A program made the translations under genes and the position numbers. Shown here one piece after another: positions 8,956 to 17,390 of a DNA stretch of 64,000 nt; within the stretch, counting starts at the first letter, position 1; every line of letters begins with the position of its first letter. The stretch covers positions 4,441,001 to 4,505,000 of the forward strand of contig NZ_JALPKR020000002.1 in the NCBI RefSeq assembly GCF_023195515.1. Reading direction: 5' to 3'. This DNA comes from Variovorax sp. S12S4 (GTDB lineage Bacteria; Pseudomonadota; Gammaproteobacteria; Burkholderiales; Burkholderiaceae_C). Below the pieces are notes generated by a model. That model ran no database searches and had not been told where the DNA came from. It was given only the letters and a program-made list of their open reading frames with translations.

Positions 8956-9783
8956 ATGGCCGACCGAATCGAATGGACCCGCCACCCCGACGGCGTGGTG
9001 GAACTGCAGCTTGCGCGCACCGACAAGATGAACGCGCTCGACCCCGCGATGTTCGACGCGCTGATCGAGGCCGGCGAATCCTTGCGCCGTGATGCCGCGG
9101 TGCGCGCCGTGGTGATCTCGGGCCAGGGCAAGGCGTTTTGCGCCGGGCTCGACATGGCTTCGTTCGAGCGCATGGGGCAGGGCGCCGCGAGTGCCGTGCT
9201 GGGCGCCGCGGCCGGCGGCACCGACCTGGCCACCCGGACCCACGGCATTTCGAACGCGGCCCAATACGTGGCGATGGTCTGGCGCGAAGTGCCGGTGCCG
9301 GTCATCGCGGCCGTGCATGGCGTGGCTTTTGGCGGCGGCCTGCAGGTGGCACTGGGCGCCGACATCCGCATCGTGGCGCCGGATACCAAGCTTTCGGTGA
9401 TGGAGATCAAGTGGGGCCTGGTGCCCGACATGGGCGGCATGGTGCTGATGCGTGAACTCGCCCGGAGCGACGTGGTGCGCGAGCTCACCTTCACCGGGCG
9501 CATCTTCTCGGGCGAGGAGGCGCTGCGGCTTGGCTTTGCCACCCGGCTGGCCGCCGAACCGTTGGCCGAAGCCCTTCAGATGGCGCGCGACATCGCGGGC
9601 AAGAGCCCCGACGCCATCCGGGCAGGCAAGCGCCTGCTCAACGCCGCGCTGTCTCAAAGCGCGGCCGATCTGCTGGTTGCCGAGTCGGTGGAGCAGCGCG
9701 CGCTGATCGGCAGCGCAAACCAGACCGAGGCGGTCAAAGCCAACATGGAGCGGCGGCCGCCCCGATTCAACGCAGCCGCCTGA
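8956..9783 (+). CDS. Enoyl-CoA hydratase/isomerase (crotonase) family protein
   Basis: A 275-residue crotonase with a good ribosome site (AAGGAGA) ahead of ATG. It shows the first oxyanion-hole segment GKAFCAGLDMASF at about residues 57-69 and the second, HGVAFGGGLQVALGADIRI, near 120-138, then a SVMEIKWGLVPDMGG segment where an acidic catalytic residue is expected. The final sequence NMERRPPRFN is typical of a large betaproteobacterial subgroup annotated simply as crotonase/enoyl-CoA hydratase. It is divergent from the PhoX-like gene and followed by a palindrome that may end transcription. Exact substrate cannot be told. Confidence 0.9.
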   Translation: MADRIEWTRHPDGVVELQLARTDKMNALDPAMFDALIEAGESLRRDAAVRAVVISGQGKAFCAGLDMASFERMGQGAASAVLGAAAGGTDLATRTHGISNAAQYVAMVWREVPVPVIAAVHGVAFGGGLQVALGADIRIVAPDTKLSVMEIKWGLVPDMGGMVLMRELARSDVVRELTFTGRIFSGEEALRLGFATRLAAEPLAEALQMARDIAGKSPDAIRAGKRLLNAALSQSAADLLVAESVEQRALIGSANQTEAVKANMERRPPRFNAAA

Positions 9784-9822
9784 CTGCATCGCCGCGGCAG
9801 AAAACCCCTGTGTTTTTCGCCT

Positions 9823-9843
9823 TTGGCCGCTAAAAGCGGCCAA
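9823..9843 (+). terminator. Possible terminator after the crotonase gene
   Basis: A perfect 9-bp inverted repeat (TTGGCCGCT / AGCGGCCAA, loop AAA) lies 40 nt after the stop codon. The following T-run is only three bases, so it may be a weak or Rho-assisted terminator. Confidence 0.45.
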
Positions 9844-10030
9844 TTTCGGTTGCGGCTGGGTCTTGACTGTAAGAATTAAGCGTTCTTCCCGAGGACTGGT
9901 CGCCGCGAGGACAAACATGACCTTTGTGTGACTAAGGTCACGTCTTGGTTGGGATTAAGGGTTCGGAAGGGTGGCTGATTCAGTCACATTCCTTAACAAT
10001 TAATCCTTTTGACTGCGACGGCGATCCTGC

Positions 10031-10342
10031 ATGTCGACCACGTTTTTCTGCAATCTCAGTGTGCCCATCCTGGTGGGCGAGGATCGCTACAAGTACATCC
10101 CTGTCGTCGGCGTCTTCCGAAGCATTCCGTTCGAGCAAATAGACGAGTGGGTAATGCACCCCGACGGCAAGCCCCGGAGCGACCGCGAGCTCGCGGCCGA
10201 AGTTCTTGTCGAGATCCGCGTACCGCCCGAAATGAGCGGAAGCGCTGCTGCGCGCGCGTTCGACGTTGCGGACATCCTGCAGCTGGACCGCGCGGCGGCG
10301 ATCGTGGTGTCTACCTATCTGGCGGCGCTGCCGAGGGTTTGA
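10031..10342 (+). CDS. Hypothetical protein, 103 residues
   Basis: I do not recognise this protein. It is soluble, with a beta-rich start (TFFCNLSVPILVGEDRYKYIP), a middle section rich in acidic residues and an Ala-rich helical end. No signal peptide or metal motif is visible. It sits alone between a rightward crotonase (247 nt upstream, AT-richer intergenic DNA with TAACAATTAAT just before the gene) and a convergent PLP enzyme gene. Codon use is like its neighbours, which supports it being real. Confidence 0.55.
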   Translation: MSTTFFCNLSVPILVGEDRYKYIPVVGVFRSIPFEQIDEWVMHPDGKPRSDRELAAEVLVEIRVPPEMSGSAAARAFDVADILQLDRAAAIVVSTYLAALPRV

Positions 10343-10397
10343 CCGCCCGCTCGGCGATGCTTCGCCATTGCCTCAGCCCGGAGCCGCAGCGCCAACC

Positions 10398-11540
10398 CTA
10401 GTGCCTGCCGCGCGCATCCACCGGCCAGATGGCCACCAGGGTGTCGCCATCGACCACGTGGTAGGCGTCGTGCAGGTTGACCGTCGGGTCGCAATGCGGG
10501 GTGACGAACTCGACACGCTCCCCCAACGCTGGCCGCGCCGCGGCGAACAGCAGTTTGCCGTGCTCGTCGCCAAAGAACGCGTAGCGGCTCGCCGGGTCGG
10601 CGCCGCGCGCCACCAGCGGCACGCCGGCGTCGGTGGCAAAGCACTTGGTGCCGCCATCGACCGTGACCCAATCCGCCGCATTGGCGCTCACCACCGCCGT
10701 CTGCACGAACAGGGACACCTCGAAAGGCGAGGGCTGCCCTGGGGCGCCAAGCACCTCGGTGTATTCCGCGTCCATGAAGACATAGGAGCCCGCCTGCAAC
10801 TCGGTGAATGCGTCGCGCTGCGCGTCGAGGTCGTGCGTGCCCGTGCCGGCGCCCGTCACGATCTCGAAATGAATGCCCTCCTGCCTGGCCTGCGCGACGA
10901 TCCTTGCAACGGTTTCTCGCAGGCCGGCAGCCGCGGCGCTGCGCTCTTCTCGGTCAACAATGTGCTGCAGGTTGCCGGCGTAGGCCTGCAAGCCGCGCAG
11001 CTTGAGGCGCGGCTCGTCCGCGATCCGGCGCGCCAGGTCGAGCACCTGCGCTTCGGTTGCGGCGCCGGTGCGGTTGTAGCCCGCGCCGTAGTCGACCAGC
11101 ACCTCGAGCGGGTGCGGCAGCCCGAGCGTGGCGGCGGCAAGGTCCGCGGCATTGCGCGGGTCGTCCACCACCACCATCATTCCGCCGGGGCCCGCGAGCC
11201 TGGCAAGCTTGACCACCCGCGCAATCTTGCTCGGCGTCACGGCGGGCGAGGTGATCAGCACATCCGGAATGCCCGCCTTGACCATGACCTCCGCCTCGCC
11301 CAGCGTGACGCAACTCACGCCGATGGCGCCCGCGGCCACCTGGCGCCGCGCAATCTCCACCGACTTGTGCGTCTTCACGTGCGGGCGCAGGCCCACGCCG
11401 CGCGCCTTGGCAAAGGCGGCCATGCGCTCGATGTTGCGCATGAGAGCGCCCAGGTCGAGCAGGAGCGCGGGTGTATCGAGCGATTGCCGGCCGCCGGCCA
11501 GGCCGATCAGCGGCGTGTTGACTTGCGTATCAGGGAGCAT
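10398..11540 (-). CDS. D-threonine aldolase / D-serine dehydratase family PLP enzyme
   Basis: A 380-residue protein of the alanine-racemase-fold DSD1 family. After LDTPALLLDL, the motif RPHVKTHKS at about 52-60 contains the PLP-binding Lys; the phosphate-binding region follows (GAGTGTHD). Near the C-terminus PHCDPTVNLHD provides the His and Cys that bind zinc in D-serine dehydratases, which argues for elimination chemistry on D-hydroxy amino acids. Start placed at MLPDTQ, preceded by AAGGTTTCCC only weakly. It is the last gene of a leftward run LysR, small membrane protein, this enzyme; control by that LysR is possible. Confidence 0.85.
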   Translation of the reverse strand: MLPDTQVNTPLIGLAGGRQSLDTPALLLDLGALMRNIERMAAFAKARGVGLRPHVKTHKSVEIARRQVAAGAIGVSCVTLGEAEVMVKAGIPDVLITSPAVTPSKIARVVKLARLAGPGGMMVVVDDPRNAADLAAATLGLPHPLEVLVDYGAGYNRTGAATEAQVLDLARRIADEPRLKLRGLQAYAGNLQHIVDREERSAAAAGLRETVARIVAQARQEGIHFEIVTGAGTGTHDLDAQRDAFTELQAGSYVFMDAEYTEVLGAPGQPSPFEVSLFVQTAVVSANAADWVTVDGGTKCFATDAGVPLVARGADPASRYAFFGDEHGKLLFAAARPALGERVEFVTPHCDPTVNLHDAYHVVDGDTLVAIWPVDARGRH

Positions 11541-11655
11541 GGGAAACCTTCGTATGCAGAGTTCAGGGTGCGCGCGCCAGGCACGAGGCAGGCGAAATGA
11601 TCGCATCGAAAAGCCGCTTGCGGTACTGCGCGCAGCGGCTGAAAAAGAGTGTCGC

Positions 11656-11979
11656 TCAGTCGGCCCGTGACGGCGCCCGGTGCTCCGAGCGCCCCGGCCG
11701 CCCCGAGCGCCTGAGCGCCAGCCACCAGAGCAGCGCCGCATTGACGGCCCAGCCACCCGCGAGCAGGAGCAGCGCCGTCTGCGCAACGCCCGGTTCGAGA
11801 TCGAGCGTCAGCAGGGCCAGCGACCATGGCAGCGCCCCCGCAATGGCCGCCAGCATGGCCAGTTCGTTTGCGGGAAAGGCGGCGGACGACACCACGCACA
11901 CCACGCCCACCGTGGAGTAGGCGAGCGCGCCAATGCGCCACCAGGAGGGGAAGGGCGGCCGACGGTCTGTGGTGTCCAT
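11656..11979 (-). CDS. Small integral membrane protein, unknown function
   Basis: A 107-residue protein starting MDTTDRRPPFPSWWR and containing three to four hydrophobic helices (about 15-35, 40-58, 68-90), with a basic C-terminal tail, so inner-membrane with a cytoplasmic tail is likely. No recognised family. It lies between a LysR gene and a PLP enzyme gene on the same strand with gaps of 65 and 115 nt. Confidence 0.6.
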   Translation of the reverse strand: MDTTDRRPPFPSWWRIGALAYSTVGVVCVVSSAAFPANELAMLAAIAGALPWSLALLTLDLEPGVAQTALLLLAGGWAVNAALLWWLALRRSGRPGRSEHRAPSRAD

Positions 11980-12044
11980 GTGGCAACGATTGCAGGCACC
12001 CGCAGTGTGCCGCGACAGCCGCCTGCGCGAAGCGATGTAAGTCT

Positions 12045-12992
12045 TCAGGCGATGCCTGCCGAGCCAGGGTCGCTTTTGTTCCCCAGGCGCGCGAAGGCGT
12101 CGGACAGGCAATCCACGAACACGCGTATGCGCGAAGAAAGCTGATGCCGTTGCGCGTACACGGCGTAGATGTCCGCGCCGGGCGTGCGGTACTGCGGCAG
12201 CACCTGCACGAGGCGGCCGCCCGCGAGATACCGCTCGATGTCCCATTCGGCCCGCATGACGATGCCATGGCCGTCCAGCGCCCAGCGCACCGCAATCTCC
12301 CCGTCGTTGGTGGTCAGCGCGCCGCGGACCTTGATGGTCTCGGTCTGTTCGCGGCGGCCTTTTCCGCTGGAAAGGCGCCACACCCCATAGGCGTCGTTGC
12401 CCTGGCGAATTCCGATGCAGTCATGGCGCGCCAGGTCGCTCGGAACCACCGGCATTCCGCGCTGGGCCAGGTACTTGGGCGAGGCGCACAGCAGCCGCCG
12501 GTTCGGCGCCAGGCGCTTGGCGATCACTCTCGCGTCCGGCGGCTCGCCGAAGCGCACGCAGACGTCGAAGGCATCATCCGTCAATGGCGGCGGGTCGGCG
12601 GACAGCTGCAATTGCACCTCCACGTCGGGACACAGCCGGCTGTAGCGCGAGATCACCGGTGCCACATGCATGCGGCCGAATCCCAGGGTCGCGTTCACCC
12701 GCAGCAGGCCCTTCGGCGACCCTCTGCCCTTGGCCAGGAGCTGGTCGAGGTCGTCGAGCTCGCCGAGGATGCGGCGCGCATGCTCCAGGAACACCTCGCC
12801 CTCGGGCGTCAGGCTCATGCGCCGCGTGGTGCGGTTCACGAGCGGCATGCGAAGCCGTTGCTCCATTTGCGAAAGCCGCTTGCTCACCGCCGGCGTGGAC
12901 ACCCCCAGGTTGCGCGCCGCGGCGCTCAAGCTGCCGCCGGTAGCAATCTGCACGAAAAAGCCCAATTCGGAGGGCTGGATGCCGTGGCTCAT
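12045..12992 (-). CDS. LysR-family transcriptional regulator
   Basis: A 315-residue regulator with the N-terminal winged helix (SLSAAARNLGVSTPAVSKRLSQME at about residues 20-43, LVNRTTRRMSLTPEGE following) and a substrate-binding domain. It is divergent from the tartrate/D-malate dehydrogenase gene with 109 nt between the starts, the usual arrangement for a LysR protein controlling its neighbour. The residues TTRRMSLTPEGE place it in the large CrgA/AaeR-like subgroup. Tartrate or a related hydroxy acid is the inferred inducer. Confidence 0.9.
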   Translation of the reverse strand: MSHGIQPSELGFFVQIATGGSLSAAARNLGVSTPAVSKRLSQMEQRLRMPLVNRTTRRMSLTPEGEVFLEHARRILGELDDLDQLLAKGRGSPKGLLRVNATLGFGRMHVAPVISRYSRLCPDVEVQLQLSADPPPLTDDAFDVCVRFGEPPDARVIAKRLAPNRRLLCASPKYLAQRGMPVVPSDLARHDCIGIRQGNDAYGVWRLSSGKGRREQTETIKVRGALTTNDGEIAVRWALDGHGIVMRAEWDIERYLAGGRLVQVLPQYRTPGADIYAVYAQRHQLSSRIRVFVDCLSDAFARLGNKSDPGSAGIA

Positions 12993-13101
12993 GGTCGATT
13001 GATTGTTGACTTGCGGTTAATGATGGATTCACTTTACCCGTGCGACGCCATCGGGTGCAAACCACAGAATCGGCCGAACCACTCAAAGGACGACGGCCCA
13101 G

Positions 13102-14166
13102 ATGAAGACGTACAAGATTGCAACCATTCCCGGAGACGGCATCGGCAAGGAAGTGATTCCCGCAGGCCAGCAGGTGCTCCAGGCGCTGGCCTCGGCCGGC
13201 GGAAGCTTCAATTTCGAGTTCGAGAATTTCGGCTGGGGCGGCGACTACTACCGCGAGCACGGCGTGATGATGCCGAACGACGGGCTCGATGCGCTGCGCG
13301 GCAAGGACGCCATCTTGTTCGGCTCGGCGGGCGACCCGCACATTCCCGACCACATCACGCTTTGGGGCCTGCGCCTGAAGATCTGCCAGGGCTTCGACCA
13401 GTACGCCAACGTGCGCCCGACGCGCATCCTGCCCGGCATCGACGGCCCCCTGAAGCGCTGCGGGCCTGACGACCTAAACTGGGTGATCGTGCGCGAAAAC
13501 TCCGAAGGCGAATACGCCGGCGTCGGTGGCCGCGTGCACCAGGGGCACCCCATCGAAGCCGCTACCGATGTCTCGATGATGACCCGCGCGGGCGTCGAAC
13601 GCATCATGCGCTTCGCCTTCGGGCTGGCGCAGTCGCGGCCCCGCAAGCTCCTCACGGTCATCACCAAGAGCAACGCCCAGCGTCATGCCATGGTGATGTG
13701 GGACGAGATTGCGCTGCAGGTCTCCAGGGAGTTTCCGGACGTCGCCTGGGACAAGGAGCTGGTCGACGCATCGACCGCGCGAATGATCAACCGGCCGGCC
13801 TCGCTCGACACCATCGTTGCCACCAACCTGCATGCCGACATCCTCAGCGACCTGGCCGCCGCGCTCGCGGGCAGCCTGGGCATTGCGCCGACCGGCAACA
13901 TCGACCCCGAGCGCCGCTACCCCTCGATGTTCGAGCCGATCCACGGCTCTGCCTTCGACATCATGGGCAAGGGCCTGGCCAATCCGGTCGGCACCTTCTG
14001 GTCGGTCGTGATGATGCTCGAGCACCTGGGCGAGGCCGAGGCCGCAAGGCGCGTCATGCAGGCGGTCGAAGCCGTGACGGCCGACTCGTCGCTTCATACC
14101 CGCGATCTGGGCGGCACCGCCACCACCGCGCAGGTCACGCAGGCCGTGTGCGCACGGCTCGCATAG
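13102..14166 (+). CDS. Tartrate dehydrogenase / D-malate dehydrogenase (decarboxylating)
   Basis: A 354-residue beta-decarboxylating dehydrogenase of the isocitrate/isopropylmalate dehydrogenase family, group TtuC/DmlA. Visible are IPGDGIGKEV at the N-terminus, NWVIVRENSEGEYAGVGG near 130, ITKSNAQRH with the catalytic Lys near 190, HADILSDLAAALAGSLGIAP with the metal-binding aspartates near 245, and MFEPIHGSAFDI. These enzymes oxidise tartrate and D-malate with NAD. A divergent LysR gene and a downstream Bug receptor gene 67 nt away suggest a uptake-plus-oxidation unit for C4 hydroxy acids. Confidence 0.92.
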   Translation: MKTYKIATIPGDGIGKEVIPAGQQVLQALASAGGSFNFEFENFGWGGDYYREHGVMMPNDGLDALRGKDAILFGSAGDPHIPDHITLWGLRLKICQGFDQYANVRPTRILPGIDGPLKRCGPDDLNWVIVRENSEGEYAGVGGRVHQGHPIEAATDVSMMTRAGVERIMRFAFGLAQSRPRKLLTVITKSNAQRHAMVMWDEIALQVSREFPDVAWDKELVDASTARMINRPASLDTIVATNLHADILSDLAAALAGSLGIAPTGNIDPERRYPSMFEPIHGSAFDIMGKGLANPVGTFWSVVMMLEHLGEAEAARRVMQAVEAVTADSSLHTRDLGGTATTAQVTQAVCARLA

Positions 14167-14233
14167 AGACCGCCGCATTTCCGCCGCCAACCGCAAGAAG
14201 AACGGCGCACGCCGTCAGCCTGGAGACAAAGAC

Positions 14234-15232
14234 ATGAAGAAGCAACCATTCGCCATGGGGCGCCGCGCCGTCGCGGGAACTGTGCTGGCAGCCGTGGCAC
14301 TCTCCGCCGCGCCCTGGGCCGCTGCGCAGGAGCCGTGGCCGGCCAAGCCGATCAGCCTGGTCGTGCCTTTTCCGTCCGGCGGCACCACCGACGTGCTGGC
14401 CCGCGCGCTCGCCGATGCGCTCTCCAAGAGCCTGGGGCAACCTGTGATCGTGGAAAGCAAGCCGGGCGCCGGTGCCACGCTAGGTGCAGACTACGTCGCC
14501 AAGGCCAGGCCCGACGGCTACACATTGCTGATGGGTGCGGTGCACCACACCATTGCCACCAGCGTGTACAAGAAGCTGCCCTACGACTTCCAGAAAGACC
14601 TGGCGCCCATCACCACGGTGGCGATGGTGCCCAATGTGCTGGTGGTCAATGCGTCGCTCACGACCGCAAAGTCGATGGCTGAGCTGGTTGCCGCCGGCAA
14701 GTCATCGTCCAAGGAACTGGCCTACGGCTCGAATGGCAACGGCACCGCGCAGCACCTCATCGGCACGCAGTTCCAGGCCAGCACCGGCGTCAAGCTGCTG
14801 CACGTGCCCTACAAGGGCAGCGGCCCGCTCACCACCGACCTGCTGGGCGGACAGGTGGACATGTCCTTCGACACCATCACGCCCGTGCTTCAGCACATCA
14901 AGGGCGGCAAGCTGCGCGCCCTGGCCGTGACCACCGCCAAGCGTTCCGCCGTGCTGCCCGATGTGCCGACGCTCGAAGAGGCGGGGCTGAAGGGCTTCGA
15001 CATCGGCACTTGGTTCGGCGTGCTGGCACCAGTTGGAACGCCGAAGGACATCGTCGTGAAGCTGAATGCCGAGATGGTGAAGATCATCAAGTCGCCGGAC
15101 TTCGCAGAAAGAATGCGTGCGATCGGCGCCGACCCGATAGGCGACAGCTCCGCCGACATGGCAGCGCGCATCCGCGACGAGACGGCGAAGTTCGCGAGGC
15201 TCGTGAAAGAAGGGAAGGTGGCGGTGGAGTAG
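14234..15232 (+). CDS. Bug-family tripartite tricarboxylate transporter substrate-binding protein
   Basis: A 332-residue periplasmic receptor. It has a basic start and a Sec signal peptide ending near AAPWAAAQ, then WPAKPISLVVPFPSGGTTDVLAR, the hallmark of Bug proteins, and KPGAGATLGADYVAKARPDGYTLL further on. Such receptors capture carboxylates and may pass them to a TctAB membrane pair, absent here, or act in sensing. It follows the tartrate dehydrogenase gene on the same strand and probably shares its transcript. Confidence 0.92.
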   Translation: MKKQPFAMGRRAVAGTVLAAVALSAAPWAAAQEPWPAKPISLVVPFPSGGTTDVLARALADALSKSLGQPVIVESKPGAGATLGADYVAKARPDGYTLLMGAVHHTIATSVYKKLPYDFQKDLAPITTVAMVPNVLVVNASLTTAKSMAELVAAGKSSSKELAYGSNGNGTAQHLIGTQFQASTGVKLLHVPYKGSGPLTTDLLGGQVDMSFDTITPVLQHIKGGKLRALAVTTAKRSAVLPDVPTLEEAGLKGFDIGTWFGVLAPVGTPKDIVVKLNAEMVKIIKSPDFAERMRAIGADPIGDSSADMAARIRDETAKFARLVKEGKVAVE

Positions 15233-15252
15233 GGCGAGGCGCTGCGCACCGG

Positions 15253-16266
15253 TCAAGGCGGCGCGCCCTCGACGATGTACACGCGCGACTTCGCCGACCT
15301 GGAGCGGATGGGACGGATCTCCCGATACTGCGGCGAGTCGTACCAGGCCTGTGCCCGCTCCAGGCTGGGAAAGGCGATCATGACGATGCGCTTCGCAGGC
15401 TCGCCTTCGAGCGCGCTCACCTTTCCGCCCCGCACGAAGTAGTAGCCGCCGAAGGGCCTGAAGGTTGCCTCCACTTGTGCGCTGTAGGGCTTGATGCCTT
15501 CGGGGTCGGTGAGTTCGAATTCGGAGACGTAGTACGCGGGTGCCTTGGCTGCCGGCGGCAGGCCGAGGAACACCGGCTCCGCTTCCAACAGCGTGCGCGA
15601 GGTGATCATCGACTTGGTGGCCTCCACATACTTCTTGAAATGCGGCGAGTCGATGTGCTGCCGGTAGGCCGCTTCATCGGCATAGATCTCGACAAAGCGC
15701 AGTTGTGCCGGCTGCTCTTTCAGCGCGAAGGAGTAGATGCCCAGCACGCCGGGTTCGACGCGGATCGATGTGTCGATTTCTTCCGACACCGCGTCCTTGT
15801 AGGCCTGGAGCTGGGCCGGATCGATCGTCAGCTCTGCAACCCGCACATGAGGAGGCCGGGAGGGCAAGCTCTTCTTGGCGCCCAGGCGCACGGGCACGGC
15901 TTCGTGCAGTTCGCGCCGCAGCATCATCGTGTCTGTCTGCGCCCGAAACTTCTGGAAGTGCGACGTCTGCACGTGGGCCTGGTAGGCCTGTGCGTCGACA
16001 TACATCTCGAACACCCGCACCCGGCCCGGATTGCCTTTTTCAGCCACGGCATGGAAGGCGAGGACCCCCGGCTCCAGGCGCAAAGTGGCTTCGCCGTTTT
16101 CAAGGGCGGCCTTGCGAAACTCTTCGAGCCTGGCATTGTCGATGTCGAGTTCGGCAAATCGCACGAAGGGCGTGGGGCTGGGCGGTTGGGCGAGCGCAGG
16201 CCGGCACAGCGCCAGCGTCAGCAGCGATGTGCCGACAAGCGCCAGCTTCCAGAGGCGACGTGGCAT
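15253..16266 (-). CDS. Exported protein with two ABM domains and a DUF1330 domain
   Basis: About 337 residues. A signal peptide (MPRRLWKLALVGTSLLTLAL then PALAQ) leads into two tandem antibiotic-biosynthesis-monooxygenase (ABM)-type modules, each reading FVRFAELDID or HVRVAELTID, then RxEPGVL and FEMYVD or VEIYAD, and ending SHFQKF or PHFKKY. The third module (AYYVSEFELTDPEGIKPYSAQV to the C-terminus, with AQAWYDSPQYREIRPIR) is DUF1330. All three are small dimeric alpha+beta barrel folds, so one chain may fold as a self-contained multi-barrel. The longer start at 16287 is possible. Divergent from an AraC gene, which may regulate it. Confidence 0.8.
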   Translation of the reverse strand: MPRRLWKLALVGTSLLTLALCRPALAQPPSPTPFVRFAELDIDNARLEEFRKAALENGEATLRLEPGVLAFHAVAEKGNPGRVRVFEMYVDAQAYQAHVQTSHFQKFRAQTDTMMLRRELHEAVPVRLGAKKSLPSRPPHVRVAELTIDPAQLQAYKDAVSEEIDTSIRVEPGVLGIYSFALKEQPAQLRFVEIYADEAAYRQHIDSPHFKKYVEATKSMITSRTLLEAEPVFLGLPPAAKAPAYYVSEFELTDPEGIKPYSAQVEATFRPFGGYYFVRGGKVSALEGEPAKRIVMIAFPSLERAQAWYDSPQYREIRPIRSRSAKSRVYIVEGAPP

Positions 16267-16370
16267 GTGAATCGTGGAGAACAGCATGCTGCAATTCTTT
16301 GAGCAGACAGGACCACGGCCATAGACAAATCCGACCGAGTTCTTGCCTGATCCGACTGTTGCTGCAAGCA

Positions 16371-17390
16371 ATGGGCAGCCACCATACAGTCACGCCCTAC
16401 CATGGAGCTTTTCAGCCGCGGAGTGAAGAGGTGAAGCAGGAATTGCCCGGTGTATCGGCGGATACGTTCGAAGCCTTGCGCGCGGCGCTGGCTCAACGCA
16501 TTGCGCGCTGGACAGACGGTGCCGAGCAATTCGACACGGCCATTCCCGGGCTTGCGTTCTACAGGCACGATGCGCCGACCCCGCCCATGAACTGCATGGT
16601 CGGGCCGAGCATTGCGCTGACGGTGCAGGGCGCCAAGCGCGCGCTGCTGGGAGGCCGGAGCTACAGCTATCACAGCGGCCGCCACCTCATTGCCGCGCTC
16701 AACCTGCCCGTGGTGCTGCAGGCTGTCGAGGCGCATCCCGATCGGCCATACCTGAGCCTGGTGCTGGAACTGGATGCACGCGGTATCGCGGAGTTGCTGC
16801 TCATGCAGGCCGAGCCGCCCGCGTTGCCCGGGCACTCGTCCACGGCCCCAGGCTTGGCACCGAGCCTCGTATTGGGCGATACGACCGAGGCGCTTCTCGA
16901 GCTCTTCCTGCGTTTGGTCAAGCTGCTGGACGAGCCGGCCGCGCTTGCGGTGATTGCGCCGCTGGTGCGAAAGGAAATTTTCTATCGCCTGCTCACGGGC
17001 GAGCAGGGCGCATGGTTGTGGCAGATGGCGTCCGCGGGCAGCCAGAACCAGCGCATCGCGCGCGCCATCGAATGGCTGAAGCTCAATTTCGCCCAACCGC
17101 TGCGTATCGAGGAGCTTGCCGCCCACGTGCAAATGAGCCCATCTCGGTTCCACCATCATTTCCGCGCCTTGACGGCCATGAGTCCGCTTCAGTTTCAGAA
17201 ATGGCTGCGCCTCAACGAAGCACGCAGGCTGATGCTGGCGGATTGCATCGATGCCTCGAGTGCGGCGTTCCAGGTCGGGTATGAAAGCCCGTCGCAGTTC
17301 AGCCGTGAATACGGCCGCCTGTTCGGTGCCCCGCCGCGGCGGGACATCGAAGACCTGCGGCAGAAGGGCGGTGCCGGGGGCACGAAATGA
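16371..17390 (+). CDS. AraC-family transcriptional regulator
   Basis: About 339 residues. The N-terminal AraC_N-type sensor domain (PF06719-like: GPSIALTVQGAKRALLGG) precedes two helix-turn-helix motifs (LRIEELAAHVQMSPSRFHHHF and SSAAFQVGYESPSQFSREYGRLF). It is divergent from the ABM/DUF1330 gene, 104 nt apart, and its end overlaps the next LysR gene by 4 nt (ATGA), so the two regulators are likely cotranscribed. A GTG at 16432 is an alternative start. Relatives of this type, such as YqhC, control aldehyde or electrophile responses; here the effector is unknown. Confidence 0.88.
   Translation: MGSHHTVTPYHGAFQPRSEEVKQELPGVSADTFEALRAALAQRIARWTDGAEQFDTAIPGLAFYRHDAPTPPMNCMVGPSIALTVQGAKRALLGGRSYSYHSGRHLIAALNLPVVLQAVEAHPDRPYLSLVLELDARGIAELLLMQAEPPALPGHSSTAPGLAPSLVLGDTTEALLELFLRLVKLLDEPAALAVIAPLVRKEIFYRLLTGEQGAWLWQMASAGSQNQRIARAIEWLKLNFAQPLRIEELAAHVQMSPSRFHHHFRALTAMSPLQFQKWLRLNEARRLMLADCIDASSAAFQVGYESPSQFSREYGRLFGAPPRRDIEDLRQKGGAGGTK

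Noticed and set aside
6688..9783. A 1031-codon rightward open frame ending with the crotonase gene
   Set aside because: The part before 8956 is the antisense of the DUF488 and PhoX genes and has shadow composition (Arg/Ala/Val/His-rich); the real gene starts at the ribosome site before 8956.
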